A stretch of 64,000 nt of DNA from positions 147,755,877 through 147,819,876 of the forward strand of contig OV050030.1 of assembly GCA_920105625.2 (NCBI GenBank), written 5' to 3'. The stretch is from Clusia tigrina (Eukaryota; Arthropoda; Insecta; Diptera; Clusiidae). A model generated the notes under the pieces. It was not told the origin of the DNA. It ran no database searches and saw only the letters and a program-made list of their open reading frames with translations. Every line of letters starts with the position of its first letter. Position 1 is the first letter of the stretch. The position numbers and the translations under genes were made by a program. Positions 32,430 through 45,501 of this stretch are shown in pieces.

Positions 32430-34860
32430 GGCTAGGAGAAACAAATTCTCACCGGTTTGGATAGGTCCATATACGGTAGCAGAGGTCCGCAGCCCAGTTA
32501 CCACGATGGTAACGATTAAATGAAAATCCAAAAAACTCCAGAATAACTTACTAAAGTTATTCCATTTGCGAACTAACAATTAAAGACATGTGTTGACAGT
32601 GTTTTACAAATGTAAACACAACGTATATCAGATATTCCAGCCCCTAATTCCAAAGCCAATATGAGCAGAAATGCGCCAATTTAAATGGGTCATTAAAAAT
32701 GACGTAATGCTCATTAGGCACTATTTCCGAATGAAGCGCATTAGGCAAAATAAGAGAAAATATATAATTAAATATTAAATAATAAAAAAGGTTCATTGAA
32801 AATAATTCAACAAAAAATTATATGACAGTCTTGGGTAAGAAATATGACACTAAGCGTAAATTATATATACACATACATGCGGCAGTTATTGCATGGAAGT
32901 ATGATGCGTAAACATTAATGCCGGAGACGAGCTTGAAGGCGCAAGTTACGGAAACTTTTGTGGTAGTAACCATGTGTGAAATATACAGAACGAATGTAAC
33001 GTATATTTAAATAAGTACGTATTCTGGAAAAAGGAATGAGTATGTACGTATAAATATGTATATAGGGTCATATGATGAAAAATTGAGAATTTGCAGATAT
33101 ACGACTATACATACTACAACAGGGTGCATGTAAATATGATTCAATATTTTTTATCGCTTTGGAAATTACAGTACAGCGAGTGAGAAATGGAAAATATGTA
33201 TATTGAAATGAAAAGAATATGTTTAGCTTAATTGCGAAATAGCTTGAGCAATTAATTATAAGAAATTAATAGTGCCTGGAATGTATGTATGTAATCATAT
33301 ATAAGCAAGTTACAGGGTGTAAGAAAATACTCGTTTATGGGTATATACATCCCAGGCGATAATTTTAAATAATTAAAAAAAAGTACGTAATTGGATTCAA
33401 TGAAAAATTTAGTCATATAATTGACAAAAGTTTTGACATAAACGGGTTTATCTCAAATATTTTTGCTTAGGTCTTAGGAGCAAACAGATATGCTCAGAAT
33501 TGAAAAATTTTAAAGGATATTAAATAAAAAGAAAAATGATATGAAAGGAATTATGATATATTTAAACAAAAAAAATAGTAATAAAAAGAAACCAATATAT
33601 GAATAACAAATAAATTTAGATGAAAAAGAATGACTAAGACTTAAAAGAAGATCTATTTTTCTAAACAAATTTTGGTTCGGATAAGTACGGAGTATTATAT
33701 TATAAATACGCATAATATCCATAATGTTTAGAATTATGAAAAATCATAAATTATAATTTAAATTATAAACAAAAGTAATTTAGAATATTATTATAATTAC
33801 AGAAATTAATTGTTTATATTTGAAATGAAACAAATGCAATAATCCGAAGAAAACAAAAATTATACTAAATAGGTAAATTGTACCCAAGAGTATCCATGGA
33901 ATATATATATAATACATACTATACTTATTTAATTAATATATAGTTTTGAAATAGATTTATTAAATTAACTCGTGAAATGGTCTATTAACTTAAATAAAAA
34001 AAACATGAAACTAAAATGTTAAATAGAAGACAGACAAAATTATTTTAAGGATTCAGCTTTGATTATGTGAATCGAAGCAGGTGTTCCAGGAACAGCGCAT
34101 ATCGGAAGACGGTGCAGACTAAGGCACTAACGTATTATTCGATGAATTGGAGATGAATGACGACTGATGTAATATTTTTCGAAACAGCATATGGGCCACG
34201 TTGTGAATGGGTTTATTGACAATCGACGAAGAAATAAACAAGTTTCCTTGCGGAGTCATGATTTTCATTGGACAATGAAAATCATGACTCCCATCACAAT
34301 GCCCATCTAGTGTATCACAATCTCAACAGAATCGATTTTGACTAAGTTGAAGATGGGCAAAAGATTAAGGAGGGTGACTGAACCCACTACCAAATATAAT
34401 AAGCAGAAGAAATTTGGTTCACGGAAATCTATTGCTTCATTACAGGGTATATGTCCAATCTAGGGGATGAACATATGAAATATGATTTACATATGAAATA
34501 GATTTACTACAAGAAGACACAGAGACTGGTATCTGATCTGAGTACGCAAATTCCACCATTAAACGTGTATCTCAGAGAAATATCGATAGTATACACATCG
34601 AAGCCAAAGGAGATGAATTCCATTATAACAAACACTCCATTATAAGGAAGCTCAAGACAAACACACTAGTAGCCGAAAACAAATATAAATCACAAGAAGA
34701 AGGCCACTGCAAACGAAGTTTTAATGGAGAACCAAATCGCCAGCCTAGAATATCATACGTACCGGCCCAGAAAGAAGGGAGGGGTATGCAGAGTTCATCG
34801 AGGGACTTCACTCCGACAAAGGCGGCCGTCACCCGGACCAGCAGGTAGCAGAGGTCGTAG
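32430..34860 (+). other. AT-rich 3' region of gypsy 2, no recognised gene
   Basis: 2.4 kb of AT-rich DNA without a frame that I can relate to an env or other family. It contains a perfect 18-bp hairpin at 34252-34291 and a purine tract near 34780. In the second array unit this is where most small indels between units lie (around 32655, 32710 and 33976). Confidence 0.5.
34252..34291. repeat. Perfect 18-bp hairpin
   Basis: GGAGTCATGATTTTCATT (34252-34269) pairs fully with 34274-34291 around the 4-base loop GGAC. The same structure is at 47331-47370 in the next array unit. Confidence 0.9.
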
Positions 34861-34912
34861 TGTAAAATAAGCACTTATACATATATAATATAATTATATT
34901 ATTATTAATATA

Positions 34913-36370
34913 TGTTGAATAATTTTTTATTTATAATTACATGGCAAACTTCTTTTGTCTTCATTGGACCTTCTGTCATAATTGCACTCTCTCAGTAGTT
35001 TCATTCCTGTTCTTAACATCAAACGATATACAACACATACAACGATATACTAAATACATTGAATTCTTTTTCTACAAAACTAGAAACACGTGGTTTTGTT
35101 TAGAAGGTTATGGGACCAGAATCTATTTAGTATTTTAGTGCGATGTTTTTTTACTGCTTTTTATTCCGTTAATTATTACAAAAAACTCAAATCGTTCAAT
35201 AAATAAAAGAAAAGAGTTTATTTAATTTAATAATGCATCAGGCGGTGAAATAAAAGTTGACAAGCTCCAAGATACCTCGCAGTGGCTGACGTGGAAATTC
35301 CAAATTGTTGAAATTTTGGAAGCTGATGACATGTTCGATGTGGTCACAGGGGAGCAGGTGTCAGGGTGAAAAGGAACAAAGACTTGGCGAAAAATTTATG
35401 CGAAAGCTCGACATATAGTCGCATTGGCAAAGCAACCATTGTTACAAATCCTGAACTGCCAAAAGCATGTGGGACACATTAAAGATTGTTTACGAGCAGA
35501 CATCAAAGTCGAACGTGTAGTTTTTAATGCAAGAGTACTACAGCTTTTCATAAGATCCAGATGCGGCCATTACTACCTACCTGTCAAAGTTAATGGAGAC
35601 TGTGCAGCATCTACGTTACCAAGATAAAACAATATCGGATAAGATGATCATGGCAAAAGTCTTGATGTCACTGCCACCAGATTATAATCACTTCCATAGT
35701 GCTTGGGAGTCAGTACGGTCAGAGGATCAGAGCTTAAACAACTTACGGGCAAGGCTAATGGCTGAAGAAATTCTTGGGTGCCCATGAAAAAGCTAAGACC
35801 GAAGCTTTTATAGCAAAGATGCAAAGTCGGCAAGGTGGGAAAGGGCCGCATAGGAAAACCGGTAAAACAACTAAAAGAGGTGGATTTTAAATGTGCTAAA
35901 AAAGGCCATTTTAAACCAGATTGTCCGCAGCTGTGGAAATCGTTTTAGAATGAGACTCATGGTAAAAAAGTTGCAGCGTTGGTTTGTGGAGCGAATTTCA
36001 GCAGCAAATTGGAAACGTGGGTTCTCGATTCAGGCGCAACGGACCACATGAGAAATCAACGCGATTGGTTTGTTACCTTTAACGACTGTAATTAAATCGT
36101 CAGGGTAGGTGCTGGACGTGCTATCAAGGCTGTAGGAAAAGGATATATTGTGGTGGTACTAAACGATGGTTGTGAATGGGTGCAAAGAGTGCTGACAAAT
36201 GTGCTATATGTACCGGGCATCCACTACAATCTATTTTCTCAAACAAAGGCATTGGATAGAGGGATTGAGCTTGAATCTGACAGCAGGAGCTGTAGACTCA
36301 TAAGAGCAGATGGAAGTACTGTGGCAGTGGGAGTTCGTCTAGAAAAGCTTTTCCAAATGCAACTCAAGAA
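34913..36370 (+). mobile_element. Copia element, LTR to protease (unit 1/2 junction)
   Basis: Ty1/copia. The LTR starts TGTTGAATAATTTTTT at 34913. The primer site GGTTATGGGACCAG at 35106-35119 resembles the internal tRNA-iMet primer site of Drosophila copia. Gag follows from about 35233 (IKVDKLQDTSQWLTWKFQIV), then the UBN2-type block at 35593-35787 (MIMAKVLMSLPPDYNHFHSA). A damaged zinc knuckle (DFKCAKKGHFKPDC, first Cys lost) and protease WVLDSGATDHM (about 36016) come next, then LYVPGIHYNLFS. It is cut at 36370 by the array junction. Confidence 0.85.
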
Positions 36371-36623
36371 CTCAAGAACTGCTCTATACGTTGTTCACTG
36401 CAGATATGCCAACAAACGGCAAGACTATCACCTATACTTTTGCCGATGACACAGCCATATTGTGTACTCACACAAATCCGAAAGAGGCGTCAAAGCTTCC
36501 CCAAGTACACGTCAACATGCTTCAGGAATGGCTTGACCACTGGAGAATCAAAGTCAATGAGTCGAGATGCGTTCATGTCACATTCACTCTATGCAGGAGT
36601 ACTTGCCCCCCTGTGCAAATTAA

Positions 36624-39072
36624 CCCTCTACTGCATGACCATCGATTTTTTAATGAAAAAAATTTTTAGACCACAAATTAGTGTTTATTTAGGATGTATT
36701 TATATATTTTAGAAAGAAAAAATGTTTATAATTGGATATTTGACGAGAAAAAAAAGCCATATATGGCTTTGTATGCATTGAGAGATATTTTCTAATTGCC
36801 ATATATGGCTTTCTATGCATCAGTGTGAAAACTTGTAAAACAGTTTCTCTTATCATTGTAGCACAAAAATACTTCACATTTCTCACAATAAGTATAGGAA
36901 CGGAAGGAGCAATTATTTCGACAAAGTTGTCTCGTTTTCATCCATTTGGGAAAATGACCAATACCGTCAGCTCTAACGGAATTCAATGGAAAGTCTTGCA
37001 TCTTCTTTTTTTTGCTGCTTCTGGGAGTACACTCTTTGCTTGGCGTTGGTGTTGAAGGGTTAGATGGTGTGGTCGTTGGCTGTCCACGTTTTTTGGCCTT
37101 CCCAGCCTTGCAAAAATGCTCAGCAATGGCAAGCTTGAAATCAAATAGCGGCATGTATTCTCCTGACTTTTTACGCCATAAAATCCAGGAATTTACAACG
37201 CACATATCAAACATATGGAAAAAAATTTTTGTATACCATTTCTTCGTACGTAGTTGAATCCTATAAAGGCCAAGTAACGAATCGAGTAAATCGACTCCAC
37301 CCATGTAGTTATTATAGACGCCAACAGCCTTTGGCGAATCAATTTGAATATACTTTTTCTCCATCTTACTAAAACGAGTCATTGTCGAAACAGGTTGACT
37401 TCCAACATAAGTTGAAAGTAAATTAACCACTTTATTGTCAAACCAAGAGACAAGGCTAAGACTGACTCCTTCAATTTCAGTCACTTTTTCTACAATACTA
37501 CCGCGATCCAGTTTTTTCATTTCCTTTTCAGATGGGAGCTTGCAGTTAGGGACTCGATTAATTCTTACTGTGCCCAAAGACAATAAACCAATTTTCATTA
37601 GATGGACTTGAAGTTTAGGGCTGTTGAACCAATTGTCAAAAAATATTTTATAATTTTGGCCCTTTGGTACTGTTGCTGCAAGTCGTGTAACAACATTTCC
37701 GCTTACTCCCATATTAGGTGCTCCCTCCGGATACGTGTCACTTTGGGCACCAGCAAATATATCGAAGTCGTAACTGAATCCTGAAACTCCACTCAAAACG
37801 AAATTTTTGAAACCCCATTTGTGAGGCTTAGCTGGATTATACTGCTTCAGGTGATGCCGGCACTTTGTGGGTATAATTTGCTCATCAACTGCCAAAAATT
37901 CTTCTTTGGGTATAAGCAGTAATTGTTCACGGATTTTGCTTAGAAGTGGTCGTATTTTAAACAGCTTGTCAAATCCTGTTTCACCTGGTGATCTTATAGT
38001 TGCATTATTGTTAAAATGTAAAAAACGCTTGATGGCTTCCCATCTGTTGCACGTCATAGTGCTACGTACAAATTCTTGGCCAATCGACGTATTCCAATAA
38101 TGTCTTGATGATGGTAATTTCAGTAACGACATGTATATAACGATTCCTGAAAAATATTTTATAGCATCTTTTGATAGTATATATATGTAAGTCTCACTTA
38201 CCAACAAATTGCTCTATTTCGTTTTTAGTAATATTAGCAGGTTTATTTATATCAATCTGCAGTGCAAATAAGTTCGACTGTTCAACTATGAATTCGATCA
38301 AATCGTCATTGAAAAAAAAATTAAAGAACTCTGCTGGTGTGTTCCTCGATAATATCTGGGAGATTCGTATTGCCCTGAAATGGAAAGTTTTCATTCGAAT
38401 ACGGAGGCAAATGACTTTCTTTCCAAATTGGGGCTCTTGGTTTTTTAGGTTGTTTTTTCTTTGAAGTAGTAGGTTTCTCACAATGGTCTTCCAAATCGCT
38501 CTCATCAGTTTCCGGTACAAAAATGTTGTCCTGATCAGAAAGTGGGACTTTTACTTCTTCTTCATCGGCATCGGATATATTTTCATCATCACTTTAAAGT
38601 CCATCAGCGATTTCATCAGTATATTTCAAATTACCATAAAATGATTGTACATTAATTTTTGGAAAATTTTTGGAATAACTGCATGGAAGGCCATATATGG
38701 CTTCGTCAATTTTAGCAAAAAAGAGTATTTACAATGCTTACCTTTCATCAATATTATTGTTTTATTTATAAATTTAATGAACTTTTTACATAAAAAAAAA
38801 ATTTTCTTCGAAAGAAATACCTTTCTTTTATATTTAAAATTGATGGCAAACTTCTGTAAAACTCACTTCTATTAGGACAACTGAGAAGCTCGCACAAAAA
38901 TTGCAAAAACAAGAAGCAAATATTGTTTTTAAATAACTGCACTTTGAATTTCGGAAGAAAACAACATAGAAAGAATGATAGATAAGACAAACATTTGCAA
39001 AAGTACCGTTACCGTAAAGAGAAATCACAATAAAAGAAAAAGGCCATATTTGGCGTTGTATGCGGTATAGGG
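36624..39072 (-). mobile_element. piggyBac element, unit 2
   Basis: Same termini and flanking TTAA (36620-36623 and 39073-39076), 2449 bp. The six-base length difference from unit 1 falls in the indel-rich first kilobase and a half after the gap, so this copy is probably the reliable sequence. Confidence 0.92.
36813..38341 (-). CDS. piggyBac transposase, unit 2
   Basis: Exon 2 36813-38146, intron 38147-38201, exon 1 38202-38341; protein identical to unit 1 over the 464-residue frame. It has the same catalytic aspartates, C-terminal cysteine-rich domain, upstream frameshift near 38341 and TAA at 38594-38596. The shared lesions show they arose before the array was duplicated. Confidence 0.85.
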
Positions 39073-42000
39073 TTAACACCAAGCCGATCCCTCAGGCGAC
39101 AGAAACTAAATATCTAGGAATGCATTTAGATCGTAGACTTACTTGGGCAAAGCATATAAGTGCAAAAATTACTCAAATTAAACTCAAATAAATGAGCTAA
39201 ACTGGCTTTTGAACAGGCAGTCCAAGCTCAAACTGGACTTTAAAGGTCTACTCTATAAAGTAATTATCAAGCCCATATGGATCTACGGTATCCAACTCTG
39301 GGGTACTGCTTCACCCTCAAATGTCGAAAAGCTGCAAAAAGCCCAATCGAAAATTCTTCGAATGATTACCAATGCTCCTTGGTACATCAAAAACGTTAAT
39401 ATCCACAGAGATTTACATATCCCGTATGCAACTAAAGAAGTTTCCCGACTTGCTGAATCTTACTTAGCAAAGCTAGACAAGCATCCCAATGCATTAGCGA
39501 GGCGCCTACTACAGCATCAAGGACACACCCGCCTGAAAAGGATGGACGTGCTGCGCTTAGCAACAAATTAGATTTTAAGCTTATTCATTACGCTATTATT
39601 TAAGTATTGCGCTACTTCTTTTCATATACCATAACTCCTCAAAGCACTGGCACTGGGAGGGTGGTAATGATTAATATGAATTTAAAAGTGAAATGTTAAA
39701 TATACTATGAAGATTTATTGTTAGTTCTAAGATATTTTTTAGGAGATTCAATAAAATATATATATAGTAATAATAAAAAAAAAAACAATTAGATAATTGC
39801 GCACATGCTTTTAGGGTGCGTTAATTATTATGAAACTTTTAGGTTGTTACAGTTCCACATTCGAATTGACTATGGGTAACGGCCTGTCAAATGCACTAGA
39901 AACATTTCTATTCAGTAGGTCAGTTGACTAAGCAACAATTGCGTAGCTGGAACACCAGAAAGGTGCTTACCTAGACTGTAAGTGTTCATTGTAGAATAGT
40001 ATAAAAGACTTATGATTTTAAGAATAAAGCCCTTGTGTTATATTAAAGAAAAACCCAACGCGGTGTTTTACCTGGCAGTTGTAAGCGACCACCAGATCCT
40101 AGTCCAAGTCCGTGCCTATTACCGGCAGCAAACTGGCGCTCGCCCCTAGCGACGACAAGCACGGACTCCAACATTTTGGCACAGCCGGTATTTGTGACCG
40201 CAAGGCTGCCAACACAACGCAGCCGGTCACAAGGACCTACAGAAAGGAACAACTGAAGACAACTCGGCACGTAAATCATCCATTAGGGAACGGCAACTAA
40301 GGGATATAACGCCTTTTCTGCAGGATGCAAAACGACTGGGAATAAGGAAAAGGGGAGCAGAGCAGAAACGCGAACGGAAGCATTTAGCATACCTGAGAGA
40401 AGCTTTGAAGGAACAGGTTACGGTGGAGGTTCTTATCCTGTGGGGACAAGCTAGCAGATTGTGGCAAGAGATGTACCGATTGTAGAAGAAGCAATTGGAG
40501 AGATGTCAGTCGAATATCGGGCTGCCGTAGGGAATTGGCAATTGAGCATCGGAGGAGTAATGGCCGGATGCCTCCGGATGAGACTATTTTAATTTTAAAT
40601 AAATTTGTAGTAAATCGTTAAGTAATAAAAGAATACTTGCAATCACTAAAGTATGACTTAATGTAGTAACAGCTTTGTAGATATAATGGAATAAGACTAT
40701 AGTCAATAAAACGCCGGAGGAGCCATTAGAGGTCAAGCCTGGACAGCAATAAACAAAAATTTCATAAATAAAAAGCAGATTTAAAGACACAAAAAAAGTA
40801 CCTTGAGAATGAGGTGAAGGAACTTTCTGAAAGATTGGCAGAAACAGAGGAAGCAGCATCGCTGTTAGAGAAGGAGTGTGCAGAATTTAAAAAGGGGATT
40901 GGGGACCAACAGTACTTCAACGAATAGAGAGATATCAAAATCAGCATCGGCTATATCGGGACATACACAGATAGTGTTGACATTGCCTCCAGAAGGTCGC
41001 TGGCCGGAATATTTAACACCGGAAGGGATAAGTTCCGTGTTAAAGCCCAGATTAGTATTTAGTGAAGAGAAGCTGGGAAAATTTTTGTTGGGCGCATCTG
41101 AGATCAGTGTCGAGCCTTTTCGCCGGGAAGTCCGGTACACAATAAAAACCTGTTATATCCGCGAAAAGAGCCAGAGCCAGTAACAGTGTAGCAAAGCCGC
41201 AATTCTGTGGACGGTATTTCGCCTGCGCGAGCAAACCGTCGAAGACTAATTAGTTTGAGTCCGTCACTGGTCACGTACCGTTGCAGATCCCGGAAAAGTG
41301 AATCTGGAAGCCACCCAAAAAACAGAAACCGCTCAAGTTTTACCAGCCATAAGTAAAATACAAATAAGTAAAATTGGAATAGAGGAAATTTCAAAGGCAG
41401 TGGCCAGGCTAGTACCTGTGTTTACTGGTGCTGCGTCAGAATACTTATGATCAGAAATCAACAGGTTCATTCACGGTTTTTATCTTGCAAAGCCCTGAGG
41501 AATTGAAGGACTTCTTTGACTGTGTTAAGCAAGGTTATTTAGAGATGCATACAGCCTTGTGCTGCCAAAACAATTCGCCAGTGTGGACGAGCCTTACGGC
41601 CTTCTAAGGAGAACTTTTTTAAAAGAGAGAACTCTGGAAGACAGAACCCAAGAAATCGGAATCGGGAAACAGCTGGCAACTGAAGACATAGGGTCACTTC
41701 AGATAATGCACCAGGAAAAAAATATAAAGAAGTACAATGGCGTTGAAGATACAGCATTATTATAGGAAGTTGACAAGTCAGTGTTAACAACTTTCGTGGT
41801 GGATCTCCGCAACTCCGCTCTAAAGATTCATTTGCTTAATAGCAGAACAGGAACTCTGGAGGAATTAATAGAAGAAGCTATTAGAGCACAAATCCTGGTG
41901 GAACCGAGTGCGGCTGGTTTGTGCGAAGTACTTGTAGTGGGAAATAGGCAGGACATGTTCACTGCCGCTGCAGTGAATAGAGAGGGCAGCAATTCTGTAC

Positions 42001-43308
42001 CAAGCATATACAGAGGAGCGTATAATCCCGGTGTCTCCGACAACCTAACCGTGAGTCCGAGAAATCCGTACAAGGGGTTTATAGAAAGGACACCCACATG
42101 TTCGTTCTGCCATAAGCCAGGTCATACAAGGGTTGACTGCATTACACGCAAAAACACGCCCTACTGTTGAGATGCTTCTCATGTGGATGAATGGGACATC
42201 GGCAGCAGAGTGCAGGGAAAAACAATCCCAACAAAGGGACCAGGGAAACTTCCAGCGGCCCAGTTGAGGCCAGTAGACTGGAAAGCAAAAGAAAGGAAGA
42301 AATAATGAGGCCAGAAGTATGTTTGACCAGTAATATAAGAACTACATTCCACGAGAAGGAGGAGGTAACTGTGATGATTCTAGTAGATAGGTTAAGTATT
42401 AATAAGGTCAGAAAGTATAGGCCGATCGCCGAGAACCCGGTGCGGGAGTTTATATTTAAGATATTCATGATAGTTATAGGATCGTAAAAGATAACTGCGG
42501 TGCATGGAAGTAAAAACTTAAAGAGTTAGGAAGTAGATATGCGTCCATGTTGAGAACAAAAGCACGTTGCTTCTTTGTAAGCAGAACGGGAGATGTATTC
42601 GTCGAAACACCCTGCAAGGTGGCAGCTGGTGGAAAGTTAGTGCTTATTGTAGACTCAGGGGTGGACACCAGCCTCGTAAAATCTAGTGTTCTACGGAAAG
42701 GATAGGATCTTAACCCAAAGAATGTAAGAACGCTTGGAGGGTGCATCAGGACACTGGGGTCGCTCAGAATAGGGCACAGTGAAGTTAAGGGCATGAGTTT
42801 TGGACTGCATGCAGTGGAATTGGATAGGGAAGGTATCCAGGCAGATGGCATAATTCGGTGCGATTATCTTTGGGGCCGCACCATACTGGATGCTCTGGAA
42901 AAACAGTTATCGTTTTATGATAATAATCAAAATAGAATCCTTAATCTTCCATTAAAGTCATGGCAGGAATGAACCGTGAATAGGGTTAAGAATAGAGATA
43001 GGGTAAGGTGTACACTTGCATATTAAATGCATCAAAGGTGACCGATATGGACTAGGATTTGAGGCCTAAGTTCACTAGTTACGATATTTTTAAGGAACCG
43101 AATTACGGATCAGTTATTCAGATAAAGTAGGTAGATATAAGAAAAAGGATAGAGAGTGTACTGGAATCACTGAAGTGAGACCCAAGCATAAAATCAGAAG
43201 AGAAAGCATCAATAGAAGCCATATATACGCCATTCAAAGACATATTTTTGCTGGAAGGAGACCAGCTAACATATACACCAGAAGTAGAGCATGAAAGACC
43301 TACTAAAC

Positions 43309-44099
43309 CACCAATAAAACAAAAACACTATAGACTGCCTTAAGCTCACAAAGATGAGGTAAACAGCCAAGGGGAAGTAATGGTAAATGATAACATAATT
43401 TCACCGAGTATCTCGCCTTGGAACTCGCCAATAATTTTGGTACCAAAGAAAGCGTGTGGTCAGGATCAGAAGAAGTGGAGAATGGTCTTTGATTTTAGGA
43501 ATTTGAAAGACCAAACTATCAAGCAGGTGCTCCCGATACCAAGGATTGAAGAAATGGACCAATTAGGACACAGTCGATATTTTTCTACACTTGATTTAGC
43601 AAGTGCTTTAGCAAGATAAGTAAATGACCCCGTTCAGTACCAGTTTGGGGCACTTTGAGTTTAATAAAATCCCGTTTGGATTAACAAGAGCACAGGTTAC
43701 CTTCCAACGGCTAGTGAACCTTGTGCTTACAGGCTTGCAAGGGTTAGATTGGTTTGTGTATCTAGATGATATTGTAGTATATGGGAAGGACTTGCAGCAC
43801 CATTCGCAACGCTTGTGCAAGAGGTTCCAGAAATTACGAGAAAACACAATTTTAAATTGAACACGGAGAAGTGTCAATTTTTGCGAAGAGATGTAGTTTA
43901 TCTAGGCCATGGTTGTTCAGAAGCAGGACCACTGCCGGACCCTCAGAAGGTGGAATGTGTGTGGCAATTCCAAGAAATATAAAAGAAGTGCAAGCATTCC
44001 TAGGACTAGTGAACTATTATAGAAAATTCGTAGAAGGGCTAGTCGGAATTGCGTTGATAATTAATGAGCTGCTACGAAAAGAAGAAAAGTTAGAATGAA
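43309..44099 (+). pseudogene. Gypsy 2 reverse transcriptase, unit 2
   Basis: Same motif series as unit 1 (SPWNSPIILVPKK, FSTLDLASA, YLDDIVVYG, FLGLVNYYRKF) with the same stops. At the primer-grip-adjacent position it reads VTFQRLVN, the residue usual in gypsy RTs, so unit 1 carries the derived change. Confidence 0.82.
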
Positions 44100-44638
44100 A
44101 AGAGAGCTGTTAGCAAGAATTCGAGAGGCTAAAAGAGATTATTAGCTCGCCACCGATTTTGGCGTACCCCGACTTTGAGTAAACTTTTTTGTTGACTACC
44201 GAAGTAGCAACGAAGCATTGGGGCAGTGTTGTCACAAGGGGAATTCGGTAATGACTGGCCAATAGCATTGACAAGCAAAGCGCTTAGCGATACGGAGAAG
44301 GAATACTCCACAATATAGAAAGAATTTCTAGCCATAGTGTGGGATACAAAGAATTTTAGGGAATATCTGCTAGCACGCCCATTCAAAATTTATACCGACC
44401 ATCAACCGCTGAGAGACATATTGAATCTTAAAGATATAGATGCATTTAGCAGAGTGCCACAAAATCAAAAGATTTCGGTGGTTCAAACTAGAGCAAAGGC
44501 AAAGGCCGACATAGAGAAGACCAATGTTAAATGGTCAGTAGTTGACGCAGAAGCAGCAGAAATAAAAGAAACGAATGACGAAAGAGACAAACAGCTAGCC
44601 AACAGGGTAGAGTGGCTCGAGAATGACAGAGATATTCT

Positions 44639-45501
44639 GGAGGTACAGAAGGGTTTCCATGATTCACATCTAGATGGACACCAGGGATCTTGGAAAACCT
44701 ATGAGAGAATCAGACGAGTTACGCCTGGAAAGGTATGCTCAGAGACATAAAAAAATATGTAAAGAGTTGCCCAAAATGTCAGGCCAACACGACTTCGAGG
44801 CTAATAAAGTTGACAATGCTGTTAACTGACACACCAAAGCAACCTTCGGCTAAGATTTATATGGACATTGTAGGAATGCTTCCAGAAACGGTTTCAGGAA
44901 AGAAATATATCCTTACTTATCAGGATGATTTTTCGAAACACATGGCGTGCGTGGCTATACCCGATGCTGAAACAAGTACGGTAGCCCAGGCATTCTTTGA
45001 CGAAATTGTGGGACGAAACAACATACTAAAGGTTTTGGTAAATGACATGGCTCAAATTTTGTACCGAAATTATTTTCAGAAGCTTGTAAAATGCTGGGAA
45101 TCAAGAAATTGCACATAACACCGTATGAATAGGTCATTACAGCGTAGACCTCTGGCCGAGAACTTTCGCAGTTATGCCAAGGAAGATATATGTCGAATTG
45201 GGATCAATAGTTGACCACAGTAATGCATGTATACAACAATACTCTACATGTATCAACGAAGCAAACTCCGCTTAGAATACTCTACGGGTTTGATTTCAAC
45301 ATGCCAGCAAATTTGAAGCGCAAATGTGCGCCAGTATACTATGCTTATGACCCAAATAAAGTATGGAAATATCAACTAAAGCGAGCGCACGAGTTGGTTA
45401 GAGAAAACCAAGATCGTGCTAAGCAGTGCACCTACAGCAGAGAAACCTACAACAAGGTACTAAACCCAGTAGTATGTCATGTGAGTGACCAAGTGTCATG
45501 A
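44639..45501 (+). pseudogene. Gypsy 2 integrase, unit 2
   Basis: HHCC domain and DDE core as in unit 1, with IPDAETST instead of IPDADTST. The C-terminal part shows several extra substitutions (CAPVYYAYD, PVVCHVSDQ), so this copy has drifted slightly more at its 3' end. Confidence 0.78.

Larger units (their letters stand above)
26766..34860 (+). mobile_element. Ty3/gypsy element 2, unit 1
   Basis: LTR with TATA box and poly(A) signal, then gag, protease, RT, RNase H and integrase in standard gypsy order, all riddled with stops and shifts. It differs from the CsRn1-like pair in every domain (YLDD instead of YVDD, CCHC gag). A long AT-rich 3' region (32430-34860) follows integrase, ending in a purine tract (AGAAAGAAGGGAGGGG near 34780). 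No 3' LTR matching the 5' one was found before the copia LTR at 34913. Confidence 0.75.
36371..39785 (+). mobile_element. Jockey LINE 3' half, split by piggyBac (unit 2)
   Basis: Second copy of 23291-26706: FADDTAILCTHT at about 36436, interruption by piggyBac at TTAA, resumption with KYLGMHLDRRLTWAKHI, and poly(A) at about 39774-39785. Here the left part is free of the single-base insertions seen in unit 1, so TFADDTAIL is in frame with its context. Confidence 0.82.

Noticed and set aside
32430..34860. An env gene for gypsy 2
   Set aside because: No open frame with signal peptide, furin site or membrane segment was seen; the longest frames are short and on either strand.
34780..34912. 3' LTR of gypsy 2
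   Set aside because: A purine tract is present, but the following sequence does not resemble the 5' LTR at 26766-26993.
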